The notes under the pieces are model-generated. The model saw only the letters and a program-made list of their open reading frames with translations. It did no database searches and had not been told where the DNA came from. Below, piece after piece: positions 52,022 through 61,195 of a stretch of DNA of 64,000 bases. The position numbers and the translations under genes are program-made. The stretch's first letter is position 1; each line of letters starts with the position of its first letter. The DNA comes from Bifidobacterium apousia (GTDB lineage Bacteria > Actinomycetota > Actinomycetes > Actinomycetales > Bifidobacteriaceae), in contig NZ_VMHK01000003.1 in assembly GCF_007559275.1 (NCBI RefSeq), positions 124,001 to 188,000 on the forward strand, read 5' to 3'.

Positions 52022-53476
52022 TTGACGTCCCCAACCAGAAAGATGGGTCTGCCCAACATCAAGGCGGGCAGGAACGGCAAGCCCCAGCACAGTGATGGGT
52101 TTCGCAGCAGCCACCGTCTGCGCACGGGCATCTGCCTGGCCCTTACCTTCGTTCTCTGCTTCGTGGCCTCGACAGTGGCGGCCTTCTGGACCGACATCAA
52201 CGGTCACATGCACGTGCTCGAGCCCGTCAGCCTGACTCAAGCCCACAAGGCCCCGGAAGACATCTACAAGGGCAAAACCCTGAACGTCCTGGTGCTGGGC
52301 CAGGACACCCGGGACGGCGAGGGCAATGCCGAGGTGGGCGGCAGCGGTGACGGCCTGGAAGAGAACCACCAGTCGGACACGGCCATGGTGGTCCAGATCG
52401 CCGCCGACCGCTCCTATGTGAATGTGGTCTCCATCCCCAGGGACTCCATCGTGAACGCCCCGGCCTGCACCACCAGCAAGGGGGAGACCATCCCGGCCCG
52501 CCGCCAGGTCATGTTCAACTCCATCTTCGCCGAGGGCTACAACCAGGGCGGCGATGCGAATTCGGCCGCCAGCTGCTCCATGGCGGCGGTCCGCTCCCTG
52601 ACCGGCCTGGACATTCAGCAGTTTGTGGTGGCTGACTTCAACGGCCTCAAGTCCATCATCGACGCCCTGGGCGGGGTCGACGTGTGCATCCCCAAGGACA
52701 CCTGGGACGGCTACACCGGCATCAACCTGAAGCGCGGCCTGCAGCATCTGGACGGAACCCAGGCCACCGAGTACGCTCGCATGCGCCACGGAACCGGCGC
52801 CGACGGGTCGGATATCATGCGCACCACCCGCCAGCAGTACCTGATCAAGAGCTTGGTCAACGAGGCCAAGACCGTCAACATCTATTCCGATCTGCCCAAG
52901 GCCTACCGTCTGGCCACCACCTCCATGTCCACCCTGCAGCTGAGCGAGGGGCTGGGCAGCTTCCAGACCCTGCTGGGCCTGGGCAATTCGCTCAAGCACA
53001 TAGACACCACGCATATCTACGCCCGAACCATACCTGTCGAAGAATGGTCCCAGGACAGCAACCGGGTGGTGTGGACGGACGAGGCCGAAACCATCTGGCA
53101 TCTGCTGCGCGAGGGCAAGCCTTTGACCCAGGCCAATGAGGCTGCAGAGTCAGCTTCCTCATCAGGCAACCAGGCCGGCAATGGTCAGGATGCCCAGAAC
53201 GCCCAAAACTCACAGAGTGCCGCTCAGACGGCTGGCAACGGCTCTGACACAGGGGACGGCACCCAATCCCCATCTGCATCCGCCGCCGCTGCTCCCAAAC
53301 CCGATCCACGCACTGGACTTATCACCATGCCCGACAAGACCCTGGTCGATCCGAACACGGGCGGGACCGTCGATCCGGACGACGGAACCATCAAGGATGC
53401 AAATACCGGACAGTACATCGGCATGGCGGACCGCTACCTGTTTGCTACGGTCTGTGCGGTTCCGGCGCAGAGATAG
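52022..53476 (+). CDS. LytR-CpsA-Psr family ligase (first)
   Basis: A 484-residue membrane-anchored enzyme that attaches glycopolymers from lipid carriers to peptidoglycan. One N-terminal helix (about residues 35-55) is followed by the LCP domain with LVLGQDTRDG, VSIPRDS and LGGVDVCI, DGTQATEYARMRH and the Arg pair DIMRTTRQQ. The last 110 residues are Gln/Asn/Ser/Asp-rich and probably disordered. TTG 52022 has GAGGAAGG at a spacing of 7; ATG 51983 has no binding site but is possible. It pairs with a second LCP gene 74 bases downstream. Confidence 0.88.
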   Translation: MTSPTRKMGLPNIKAGRNGKPQHSDGFRSSHRLRTGICLALTFVLCFVASTVAAFWTDINGHMHVLEPVSLTQAHKAPEDIYKGKTLNVLVLGQDTRDGEGNAEVGGSGDGLEENHQSDTAMVVQIAADRSYVNVVSIPRDSIVNAPACTTSKGETIPARRQVMFNSIFAEGYNQGGDANSAASCSMAAVRSLTGLDIQQFVVADFNGLKSIIDALGGVDVCIPKDTWDGYTGINLKRGLQHLDGTQATEYARMRHGTGADGSDIMRTTRQQYLIKSLVNEAKTVNIYSDLPKAYRLATTSMSTLQLSEGLGSFQTLLGLGNSLKHIDTTHIYARTIPVEEWSQDSNRVVWTDEAETIWHLLREGKPLTQANEAAESASSSGNQAGNGQDAQNAQNSQSAAQTAGNGSDTGDGTQSPSASAAAAPKPDPRTGLITMPDKTLVDPNTGGTVDPDDGTIKDANTGQYIGMADRYLFATVCAVPAQR

Positions 53477-53550
53477 CCGATTAAGCCCCTCTGGGTCGTT
53501 CAGGCATGCTATTGCTTACCTAGTCGGCCATAGCTACGGAGGTTAAGGGT

Positions 53551-54789
53551 ATGCGGACTGGATCAGACCAAGGCGGACAAGGGCAGGAGCCTCCTAGCTT
53601 CATGCCTTCCGGGCATCACCGTCCCTCGGCCGACCCCCAAACCCCGGGTACCGGGGCTAGACACAGCCGCAGCCAGACGCCTCCCAGCTTCTCCCCCTCT
53701 GCCGGGGCCGGACATCAGAAAGCCCGACGCACCAGCGGCTCCTCGAAAACCACACCCAGACCAGCGGCTGCAGCTGCACCTGTTGAATACCACCGGAACA
53801 AGGGCCATAACCGCGACATGCGGAACGGCACGGCTCTCGTCCGCAGACATCCCTTGCGCAGGTTCGTGGCCATTCTGTTGCTGGTCCTGCTGCTGGCACT
53901 GGCTGTACTGGCAGGTGGGGGATGGTTCTGGATCAATGGCAAGCTCACCCGCGACAGAATGCTGACCGATGCCCCTGGCTCAGAAGCCACCACCTGGCTC
54001 CTGCTGGGATCGGACCAGCGCGACGGATCGCCGGGGGCAGGACAGGACACCAGCATCACCGGCTTCCGCACCGACACCATCCTGGTGCTGACCAAGCCCC
54101 GGCACGGGGCCGCCTCCTTGATTTCAGTCCCCCGGGATTCCCTGGTCAAGCAGGATGGGGAGTACATGAAGATCAACGCCGTGGCCTACACATCGGGCTA
54201 CCGGGCCCTGACCGGCCAGATCGAGGACATCACCGGTCATAAGGTCGATCATGTGGCCCTGATCCGTTTCGGAGGCCTCAGCAAGGTAGTCGACGCCCTG
54301 GGCGGCGTCAGGCTTTGCTATGACGCAGACGTCAACGACCCCAACTCAGGCATGGTATGGTCCCGCGGCTGCCATCAGGCTGACGGTGGCATGGCCCTGG
54401 CCTTCACCCGCATGCGCTACTCGGATCCCAAGGGAGACTTTGGGCGTGCCGAACGCCAGCGTCAGGCCATCTCGGCCATCAGCGCCAAGGCCCTGCAGCC
54501 CTCTGTCATGCTCAACCCGTCCAGGGCCGGCAAGGTCCTTTCGTCAGGGCTGGATGCCCTGGTGGTGGATGAGCGGGCCAACCCCATAGACCTTATGCAC
54601 ATGGTCCTGGCCTTCCGCAGCGCCAGCAGCAGCAATGGGGTCACCGGAAGCGTCTACTGGACAGATCCCGACTACTACCCGGGCGGGGGCATCGGTTCCA
54701 CCGTCCTGCTGGATCAAGCCCGCAACACCGACCTGTTCAACCAACTGGCCCAGGGCAGTCATGCCGCTGGAACGGTCGGCGGCATGTAG
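53551..54789 (+). CDS. LytR-CpsA-Psr family ligase (second)
   Basis: A 412-residue protein with a long Pro/Ser/Gln-rich cytosolic N-terminus (about 1-100), one membrane helix (106-127) and an outer LCP domain: LLLGSDQRDGS, TDTILVLT, ISVPRDSLV, LGGVRLCYD, AFTRMRYSDPKGDFGRAERQ. GGAGG precedes the ATG. Next to the first LCP gene and the envelope glycosyltransferase, it fits a role in attaching wall polysaccharide. Division of labour between the two cannot be read. Confidence 0.9.
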   Translation: MRTGSDQGGQGQEPPSFMPSGHHRPSADPQTPGTGARHSRSQTPPSFSPSAGAGHQKARRTSGSSKTTPRPAAAAAPVEYHRNKGHNRDMRNGTALVRRHPLRRFVAILLLVLLLALAVLAGGGWFWINGKLTRDRMLTDAPGSEATTWLLLGSDQRDGSPGAGQDTSITGFRTDTILVLTKPRHGAASLISVPRDSLVKQDGEYMKINAVAYTSGYRALTGQIEDITGHKVDHVALIRFGGLSKVVDALGGVRLCYDADVNDPNSGMVWSRGCHQADGGMALAFTRMRYSDPKGDFGRAERQRQAISAISAKALQPSVMLNPSRAGKVLSSGLDALVVDERANPIDLMHMVLAFRSASSSNGVTGSVYWTDPDYYPGGGIGSTVLLDQARNTDLFNQLAQGSHAAGTVGGM

Positions 54790-54883
54790 CGCCCGCTTTG
54801 CGCCCATCGCCAATCCCTTCCACATTTGACCACACGGCAGGTCCGCTCTAGCGCTCCTGCGTCGGGCGTCTCATGCTGAAGGC

Positions 54884-56857
54884 ATGATCAAGGCCAATTC
54901 ATCAGCACCTGTATTCCCCAAGTCCGCAGCTGGGCCGACAGTCCCGAGCAATGCTGCAGGCGGCAATCGGCACGCCGCCGGCACCAAAGAGGGGAAGGCC
55001 AAAAGGGGAAGCGCCCAGGTCATGCTCACCCTGGTTGCACAGACGGCTCCGGCCCTGGCCCAGGCGGGCATGATCTGGTACGTAGTCTGCCAGGGCCGCT
55101 GGATCTTGCTCCTCCTCCTGCTGCCCAGCCTGACAGGCACCCTGGCCATGGTGCTTCTGAGCCTGCTGCGAATGCATCGCCGGTCATCGTCCGCTCCGCC
55201 GGCAGGCGCTCAATCGGCATACGGCACAGTATCGGATCGTGCATCCCTCTCGACAACTACAGAGAACGAGACCTTGCAGGACCTGGCTAAACTGGCCTCT
55301 GACCCCGGCCCTCAGCTCGAGTCCCGGCTCTTGGAATCAGGGCCTTCGGGATCGCAAGGTCCGCCCTGGCAGGGCATCGTCCACGCATGGCTTGCCGCAT
55401 CAGGAACGTCGGCACCGGCAGTCATCGGCATCCGGCCAGATCTTGGTCCGCTGGTCATCGATCTGCCCCGCGACGGACCCCACGCCTTGGTGGCAGGCAC
55501 CACCGGTTCGGGCAAATCGGTCTTCCTGCAGACCTGGTGTCTGGCCCTGGCCGCCAGCCAGCCGCCAGACCGGCTCAATCTGGTCCTGCTGGACTTCAAG
55601 GGTGGCGCCGGCTTCGGCCTCTTGGCCCGACTGCCGCACACCGTGGGCTGCGTGACCAATTTGGACCTGGAACGGGCCGTACGCGCGCTGAACGGCCTTC
55701 AGCGGGAGTTGGAGCGCCGCCAGCGCCTAGTCGCCAGAGCGGGGGTTGAGGACACTGCACGTATGGCCGATCCACCAGCGCGCCTGGTGGTGGTGATTGA
55801 CGAGTTCCAGGCCCTGCGCCAACTTCTGCCTGACTACCTGGATAGGCTGACCTCGCTGGCCTCTCAGGGCAGATCCCTGGGCATGAACCTGGTGGCCTGC
55901 ACCCAGCAGACCATGGGGCAGGTCAGCGCCCAGATGCGTGCCAACATGAACTTGGGCATCTGTCTGCGAGTGCGGGACCCCCTGCAGTCCAGGGAGCTGC
56001 TGGGCTCCTCCTGTGCTACGGCGATCGACCCTGCCTGTCCAGGTCTGGGCTTCCTGGAGCAGGGCCGGGGCTTGCAAGCCTTCCGCACCTGCCCAGCAGC
56101 TGACCCGCAGGCCCTGGTGGGCCAGATCATCAAGGCCAGTCGCTTTTGCGGCAGCCGACCGCCGGCACCGCTCTTCTCCCCTCCCCTGCCAGAGCATGAT
56201 CCGGCCTGCGGACAGGTCCTCTGGCAGTCGGGACAGCCCCAGGTACCTCTGGGACATATGGACGACGGGGTTCTGCTCCATCTCTATCGCCTGCCGCTCA
56301 AGGGTCATACGGCCCTGATCGGGCCTCGAGGACGGGGCAAGAGCACCCTGCTGGCCCTGCTGGCTCGTTCCCTGCTCACCCTGATGAAGCCAGGAGCCCG
56401 ACCAGAGCCGGGCTTCGACCTGCGCATCACGCGTCGAACAGGTCACGGCTACAGCAGTCGGGAATTTCCCGGCACAGTGCCGTCACCGCCTCATGGCCGT
56501 CAGGACGGCAGCCGTGCATTGATCTGGATTCTTGACGACGCCCAGGATCTGCTGGATCCGCTTTGTCAGGATCCTCTGGCCCCTCTTCTGCAGGAGGCTC
56601 TGGGACAGGAGGCCGCCACGGTGATCCTGGCTGTGGATACGGCCAGCGCCCTGCGCAGACCCGAGCGTTTCAGCCGCCGTCTGGTGTTCCCCTGCGGCGA
56701 ACGGGGGGCCGATCTGGCTGCTGGCATCCCCGCTGATCAGCTGGCCACCCTCCCCACCCGGCCCAGTGCCATTCCCGGACGGTGTCTGGTCCTGGAGGCG
56801 GGTCTCGCCATTCCGCTACAGGTGTTCTCTTTAGCCGTAAAACAAACGAACCCTTGA
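54884..56857 (+). CDS. FtsK/SpoIIIE-type ATPase, EccC-like, two P-loops
   Basis: A 657-residue membrane ATPase. Two helices (about 47-68 and 73-96) precede two ATPase domains. The first has Walker A GTTGSGKS (205-212), LVLLDFKGGAGF and Walker B VVVIDEF (302-308). The second has GPRGRGKS (480-487) and a weak Walker B, WILDDAQ. This layout is that of type VII secretion EccC/EssC motors rather than FtsK, which has four helices and one ATPase. No WXG100, EccB, EccD or EccE gene is nearby. It sits between LCP and whiB1 genes. Partners and substrates are unknown. Confidence 0.8.
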   Translation: MIKANSSAPVFPKSAAGPTVPSNAAGGNRHAAGTKEGKAKRGSAQVMLTLVAQTAPALAQAGMIWYVVCQGRWILLLLLLPSLTGTLAMVLLSLLRMHRRSSSAPPAGAQSAYGTVSDRASLSTTTENETLQDLAKLASDPGPQLESRLLESGPSGSQGPPWQGIVHAWLAASGTSAPAVIGIRPDLGPLVIDLPRDGPHALVAGTTGSGKSVFLQTWCLALAASQPPDRLNLVLLDFKGGAGFGLLARLPHTVGCVTNLDLERAVRALNGLQRELERRQRLVARAGVEDTARMADPPARLVVVIDEFQALRQLLPDYLDRLTSLASQGRSLGMNLVACTQQTMGQVSAQMRANMNLGICLRVRDPLQSRELLGSSCATAIDPACPGLGFLEQGRGLQAFRTCPAADPQALVGQIIKASRFCGSRPPAPLFSPPLPEHDPACGQVLWQSGQPQVPLGHMDDGVLLHLYRLPLKGHTALIGPRGRGKSTLLALLARSLLTLMKPGARPEPGFDLRITRRTGHGYSSREFPGTVPSPPHGRQDGSRALIWILDDAQDLLDPLCQDPLAPLLQEALGQEAATVILAVDTASALRRPERFSRRLVFPCGERGADLAAGIPADQLATLPTRPSAIPGRCLVLEAGLAIPLQVFSLAVKQTNP

Positions 56858-56934
56858 AAAAAGTCACCCATCGTGCTTATCTTGCATAGGGTAGTGATAA
56901 AGTATCGATAAAAACTTCTTGGAGGCTTAGGTAG

Positions 56935-57213
56935 ATGAGTAATGCGTTTGATTGGCGCGCTAAGGCTGCTTGCCGTGACAAGGACCCTGAGCTGTTCTTC
57001 CCCGTCGGCAACACAGGTGCAGCCTATCAGCAGATCGAGGAGGCCAAGGCCGTGTGCCGGACCTGCAAGGTCATTGACGCCTGTCTGAAGTGCGCGCTGG
57101 ACACCAACCAGGATTACGGCGTCTGGGGCGGACTGAGCGAGGACGAACGCAGGGCTCTCAAGCGCAGGGCCATGCGTGCGCGCAGGTCCCAGGCCATGCA
57201 GATGCAGTCCTGA
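56935..57213 (+). CDS. whiB1: WhiB-family transcription factor, WhiB1/WblE-like
   Basis: A 92-residue iron-sulfur protein. Cysteines lie in AACRDKDPELFFP, VCRTC and ACLKCALD; the GVWGGLSEDERRALKRRAMR motif and basic tail follow. WhiB1-type proteins bind the principal sigma factor and respond to nitric oxide. GGAGG (56921-56925) stands before the ATG. A strong bidirectional terminator follows. It closes an envelope cluster that also opens with a WhiB2-like gene. Confidence 0.94.
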   Translation: MSNAFDWRAKAACRDKDPELFFPVGNTGAAYQQIEEAKAVCRTCKVIDACLKCALDTNQDYGVWGGLSEDERRALKRRAMRARRSQAMQMQS

Positions 57214-57235
57214 CACCTTCCCGATGGCGCAAAAC

Positions 57236-57272
57236 AGCAAGGGGCGACGGCTTGATGCCGTCGCCCCTTGCT
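57236..57272. terminator. Bidirectional terminator, whiB1 / pdtaS
   Basis: AGCAAGGGGCGACGGC (57236-57251) is perfectly inverted at 57257-57272 around TTGAT. Confidence 0.88.
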
Positions 57273-57293
57273 TTGCCTAAAAGGAGCCAGGCG

Positions 57294-58781
57294 TCACACG
57301 TCCTGGGCCACGCGCAGCTTGATGTTGATGACCACCCGGGTGCCGCCATCCCGGCGGGGCTCCCACTTGACCGTGCCGCCGAAGTCGTTGGTGACGAAGG
57401 TGTTGATGATCTGCGTGCCCAGCCCGGACCCGGTGGAACGGGCCTGGCCCTGATCCGACTCCGTGCTGTAGCCGTTGCCGTCATCCTCGACCACCACATT
57501 GAGGTTGTTGCCGCCCCGGCCCACCGATATGGTGATATGCCCTTCGTCACGGCCCTCAAAGCCGTGCTCGACCGCGTTGTTGACCAGTTCGGTCAGCACC
57601 AGCGACAGGGGTGTGGCATCCTGGGCGGGCATCATCCCGAACTTGCCCACGTATGAGATGGTGATGTGCTGGTCGCTGGTGGTGGCCAGATCCACGCTCA
57701 TCTTCAGCAGGTTGGCGATCACCTTGTCGAAGTCCACAATCTCATCGGCGGTCTGGCTGAGGCCTTCATGAACCACAGCGATGGTCTGGACGCGTCGCTG
57801 GGCCTCTTCCAGCTCCTTGCGGACCTCGTCGGACTTGGTGCGCCTTGCCTGCAGCCGCAGCAGGGCCGACACGGCCTGGAGGTTGTTCTTGACCCGGTGG
57901 TGGATCTCGGAGATGGTGGCATCCTTGGTCTGCAGCTCCTTCTCCCGGCGGCGCAGCTCGGTCACATCCCGGCAGAGCACGATGGCGCCAATCCTGCCCT
58001 GTTTGCCATACAGGGGCAGGGAGCGCATGGAGACGGCAGACCCGTTGGCGTCCAGCTCCGAGTCCACGGCTGCCTTGCCCGTCAGGACCAGTGGCAGGGA
58101 ATCGGGCACGGGATCGTTCTCCTTGAGCAGGGAGGTGCCGATCTCGCTCAAATACTGGCCGATCATGGTCTCCACTGAGCCCAGCCTGCGGAAACAGCTG
58201 ATGGCGTTGGGCGAGGCGTACCGCACCACGCCGCTTGACGTCAGCACAAAGAAACCGTCGGCCACCCTGGCGTTGTGCCGTTGGTTGAGCACTGAATCCG
58301 CATAGGGAAACTCGCCGCGGGTGATCATCTCAAAGAGCTCCTTGCCCGCGTTGATGCTCTCGCTCTCGTAGCGGCCGTTGGACTCGCGGGTGGCCATGTT
58401 GGTCTCGCGGACCACCAGACCCAGGGTTCTGCCCTGGTGCCTGATAGGAGCATAGACGTCGCAGACCGTGGCACGGCCGATGGTGCGCAGCTTGGTGGAC
58501 CGCAGCACCCCCTTGGACTGCATGGCCGCCTCCAGTTCCCCGCGCTGATCCGCCGGGAAGTGCTCCCCCACCACGTCTTCGGTGCGCAGGGACATGACCG
58601 TGGAGGGCCGGCACTGCTCGGCCACGGTGAACTCCCCCTCGCCGGTGCGCAGGAGGAGCAGCAGGTCTGCAAAGCTCAGATCGGCGATGACCTGCCAGTC
58701 GGCCACCAGGTGGTGAAGCCACTCGCGGTCCTCCTCATTGCAGTCGTCGCAGGATGCCAGAATCTCGGAAAAATCAGCCAT
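57294..58781 (-). CDS. pdtaS: Soluble sensor histidine kinase (PdtaS-like)
   Basis: A 495-residue cytosolic kinase with no membrane helix. The N-terminal GAF-like domain (about 25-150) and a PAS domain (about 165-280) precede the HisKA_2 dimerisation domain, whose H box is EIHHRVKNNLQAVSALLRLQ. The ATPase domain has LTELVNNAVEHGF, DDGNG and TGSGLGTQIINTFV. This is the architecture of mycobacterial PdtaS, which phosphorylates the ANTAR regulator PdtaR. A PdtaR gene is 29 kb away in this window. ATG 58781 has GGAGGG; the earlier ATG at 58793 does not. Confidence 0.93.
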   Translation of the reverse strand: MADFSEILASCDDCNEEDREWLHHLVADWQVIADLSFADLLLLLRTGEGEFTVAEQCRPSTVMSLRTEDVVGEHFPADQRGELEAAMQSKGVLRSTKLRTIGRATVCDVYAPIRHQGRTLGLVVRETNMATRESNGRYESESINAGKELFEMITRGEFPYADSVLNQRHNARVADGFFVLTSSGVVRYASPNAISCFRRLGSVETMIGQYLSEIGTSLLKENDPVPDSLPLVLTGKAAVDSELDANGSAVSMRSLPLYGKQGRIGAIVLCRDVTELRRREKELQTKDATISEIHHRVKNNLQAVSALLRLQARRTKSDEVRKELEEAQRRVQTIAVVHEGLSQTADEIVDFDKVIANLLKMSVDLATTSDQHITISYVGKFGMMPAQDATPLSLVLTELVNNAVEHGFEGRDEGHITISVGRGGNNLNVVVEDDGNGYSTESDQGQARSTGSGLGTQIINTFVTNDFGGTVKWEPRRDGGTRVVINIKLRVAQDV

Positions 58782-58950
58782 GCCCTCCATCATACAAAGG
58801 GCCCTCGGAAGCAGGCAGGCGGGTCATGCCAAGGGCGATGATGGCATGCGCGTCCCATACACAGGTCTAGGGTAGGGTGGTTCACGGATGTTTCGCCCCC
58901 GGCAACCGAACCCGACAGGTCCGGACCAGTCAAGGGGCCAAGGGAGGGCC

Positions 58951-59871
58951 ATGGCAACCAGGACCAGCGAGGACGGCAGACCGTCCGAGGATCAGGAGGT
59001 CGATCCCGATCTCGAACGCCGCCGTCAGCAGCGCCGCCAGGAGCTGACCTACCTGCGCCGGGATGCGGAGGTGGCCCACGAGGCCCATCTGCAGGCCAGG
59101 GCCGACGCGGTGCGTGCCAAGGCCAAGGCCAAGGCTGCGCGGATCATGGCCAAGGCTGAGATCAAGGCCTCGCGAATCGAGGGCATCCCCGACATGGAGA
59201 TCGAGCGCAAGGTCCGTCTGGATGTCCACGGCCGCCCCAAGCCCATGCTGCGCGGCTGGATTCACGCCGTGGCCGCCCCCCTGGCCCTGGCCGCCGGCAT
59301 CGTGCTGATCTGCCTGGCCCACGGCACTGGGCTCAAGCTGGCCTGCGCGGTCTTCATGGTCGCCTCACTGGCCCTCTTCGGCAACTCCGCCCTCTATCAT
59401 CTGGGCGACTGGACCCCGGGGACCACGGACGTGCTGCGCCGTCTGGATCACGTCAACATCTTCCTGCTCATCGCGGGCACCTACACGCCGATCTCCTTCG
59501 CCCTGGACCCCTTCTGGCGGCGGATCATCATCCTGGGCATGTGGGGGGCCAGCCTGGTGGCCATGATCGTCCACGTCTTCTGGATCGAGGCTCCCCGCTG
59601 GCTCTACACCTTGGTCTACGTGGTCTTCGGAGTCTCGGGCGTGGGCTTTCTGAAGCTCTTCTGGGACTCCCCCATGGCCGGTCCGCCGGTGGTGTGGCTG
59701 ATCGTGGCCGGCGGCCTGGCCTACATCCTCGGGGCAATTGTCTACGGCCTGCGACGGCCGGACCCCTGGCCACGCGTCTTCGGCTTCCATGAGATCTTCC
59801 ACTGCGGGACGGTCATCGGCTACGCCTGCCATATCGTAGCCATCTACCTGGTGGTCTGCAATCTGCGCTGA
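58951..59871 (+). CDS. Hemolysin III / TrhA family membrane protein
   Basis: A 306-residue protein. The first 85 residues are highly charged (DLERRRQQRRQELTYLRRDA, then Ala/Lys-rich) and probably form a coiled coil, an extension not found in typical 210-residue relatives. Seven helices of the HlyIII/PAQR type follow, with the metal-site residues in GNSALYHLGDW, RLDHVNIFLLIAGTYTP and GFHEIFHCGTVIGYACH. AGGGAGGG precedes the ATG at 58951. TrhA proteins modulate membrane lipid balance. It is a single gene between convergent and divergent neighbours. Confidence 0.9.
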   Translation: MATRTSEDGRPSEDQEVDPDLERRRQQRRQELTYLRRDAEVAHEAHLQARADAVRAKAKAKAARIMAKAEIKASRIEGIPDMEIERKVRLDVHGRPKPMLRGWIHAVAAPLALAAGIVLICLAHGTGLKLACAVFMVASLALFGNSALYHLGDWTPGTTDVLRRLDHVNIFLLIAGTYTPISFALDPFWRRIIILGMWGASLVAMIVHVFWIEAPRWLYTLVYVVFGVSGVGFLKLFWDSPMAGPPVVWLIVAGGLAYILGAIVYGLRRPDPWPRVFGFHEIFHCGTVIGYACHIVAIYLVVCNLR

Positions 59872-59928
59872 ACACATCACCAACCTGGCGGTCTGTTCAT
59901 CACACACCATCCGACAAGAACCATAGAA

Positions 59929-59966
59929 GAAGCCGCTCTCCGTCGACTATGGCGGGAAGCGGCTTC
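59929..59966. terminator. Hairpin between hemolysin III gene and greA
   Basis: GAAGCCGCT (59929-59937) pairs with AGCGGCTTC (59958-59966); inner bases add partial pairing. Convergent genes share it. Confidence 0.65.
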
Positions 59967-60002
59967 ATTCAGGCCGGGCTGGGACGGTGAGGGGTCGTCC
60001 CG

Positions 60003-60482
60003 CTACTTGAGGGGCTGGGCATCCTTGACGGTGACCGAGATGTCCTTGCCATTGGGTGCCTTGTAGGTCACGGTCTGGCCCTTCTTGGCGCCCATCAGGG
60101 CCGCGCCGATGGGCGACTCGGGGCTGATGACGTCGTAGTCGGTGGCCACGGTCAGATCCCTGGAGCCCAGCACATAGACCATTTCGTTGCCGGCCATGGT
60201 CAGGGTCACCAGGGAGCCGTTGCCCACCGTGCCCGCCTTGGGGGCCTTGAGGATCTTGGCGTTGCGCAGCTTGACGATCAGCTCGTTGATCCGCCCCTCG
60301 TTCTTGCCCTGCTCCTCGCGGGCAGCCTGGTAGCCGCCGTTCTCGCTCAGATCGCCCTCGGCACGAGCCGCCGCGATGCGTTCGGTGATCTCGTCGCGGT
60401 ACTCGCCCTGACGGTGGTCGAGCTCCTCCTTCAGCTTGTCGTAAGCGGCCTGTGTCAGCAGAATCGTCTTTTCCTCAGCCAT
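60003..60482 (-). CDS. greA: Transcription elongation factor GreA
   Basis: A 159-residue factor that enters the RNA polymerase secondary channel and restarts backtracked complexes by transcript cleavage. The N-terminal coiled coil carries ARAEGDLSENGGYQAARE, with the Asp and Glu at its tip that hold the catalytic metal. The C-terminal FKBP-like domain ends SVTVKDAQPLK. AGGAGG lies before the ATG. Monocistronic; the FKBP gene upstream ends in a strong terminator. Confidence 0.97.
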   Translation of the reverse strand: MAEEKTILLTQAAYDKLKEELDHRQGEYRDEITERIAAARAEGDLSENGGYQAAREEQGKNEGRINELIVKLRNAKILKAPKAGTVGNGSLVTLTMAGNEMVYVLGSRDLTVATDYDVISPESPIGAALMGAKKGQTVTYKAPNGKDISVTVKDAQPLK

Positions 60483-60547
60483 GTGATTCCTCCTTGTTTG
60501 ATGCGCTTGTCTCGTGGCCCGACCTGAACTGCAAAGTCAAGGGTATG

Positions 60548-60578
60548 AAAAAGGCGCCGGCCCTCACCGGCGCCTGGA
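60548..60578 (-). terminator. Rho-independent terminator of the FKBP gene
   Basis: On the minus strand AGGCGCCGG/CCGGCGCCT arms are followed by a T5 run, 10 bases past the stop. Confidence 0.88.
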
Positions 60579-60587
60579 GACCCTTGT

Positions 60588-60995
60588 CTACCGTGTCGAT
60601 ATGATGTCGATCACGAAAACCAGGGTATCGTCGCCGCCGATGCCCGCCTGGGGCATCCCCTGACGACCATATCCATACTCCGGCGGAATGGAGACCACCA
60701 ACCTGGACCCCACGTTGTGACCGGGCACTGTCTGGTCCCAGCCGCGAATGACCTGCCCCACGCCAATGCGGAAGCTGGCCGGCTGATGGCGCTGGAAGCT
60801 GGAGTCGAAGACCTGATCCGAACCCCAGACGAGGCCGTGATAGTTGACGGTGACGGTATCGCCCTTGCGGACGACCGGCCCGTCCCCCTCGACCAGCTCC
60901 ACGGCGCGCAGCCCGCTGGGCGCCGGACCATGGAAGGCTATGGTCGGCGTGGCGCCGAATTCGGCGTTCACCTCGGGCATGGATTGGTCACTCAT
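60588..60995 (-). CDS. FKBP-type peptidyl-prolyl isomerase
   Basis: A 135-residue cytosolic single-domain FKBP. Active-site residues are in DTVTVNYHGLVWGSDQVFDSS, GVGQVIRGWDQTVPG and SIPPEYGYG, where the Trp and Tyr of the proline pocket are present. There is no signal peptide. ATG 60995 has AAAGGAG; the longer frame to 61181 runs into the tRNA-Leu gene and is not real. It would speed proline cis-trans steps in folding. Confidence 0.92.
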   Translation of the reverse strand: MSDQSMPEVNAEFGATPTIAFHGPAPSGLRAVELVEGDGPVVRKGDTVTVNYHGLVWGSDQVFDSSFQRHQPASFRIGVGQVIRGWDQTVPGHNVGSRLVVSIPPEYGYGRQGMPQAGIGGDDTLVFVIDIISTR

Positions 60996-61088
60996 GACAA
61001 CTCCTTTGGTTTTCTTGCGTACCAGAGTATCGGTTCGTCGGCCGGGTGACAAGTTGCGACACTGCCGTCCAAGCCGATGAGGCCTTGG

Positions 61089-61171
61089 TGCCCCGGGTGG
61101 GAATCGAACCCACAAGCCGGTGAAGGCGGCGGATTTTAAGTCCGATGCGTATACCATTTCGCCACCGGGGC
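61089..61171 (-). tRNA. tRNA-Leu(TAA)
   Basis: An 83-nt class II tRNA: acceptor GCCCCGG/CCGGGGC plus A, anticodon loop CTTAAAA with anticodon TAA, long variable arm around CCGCCTTCACCGGC, and T arm GTGGG-TTCGATT-CCCAC. Confidence 0.95.
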
Positions 61172-61195
61172 CGTAACCCATAACGCCTTAGTATA

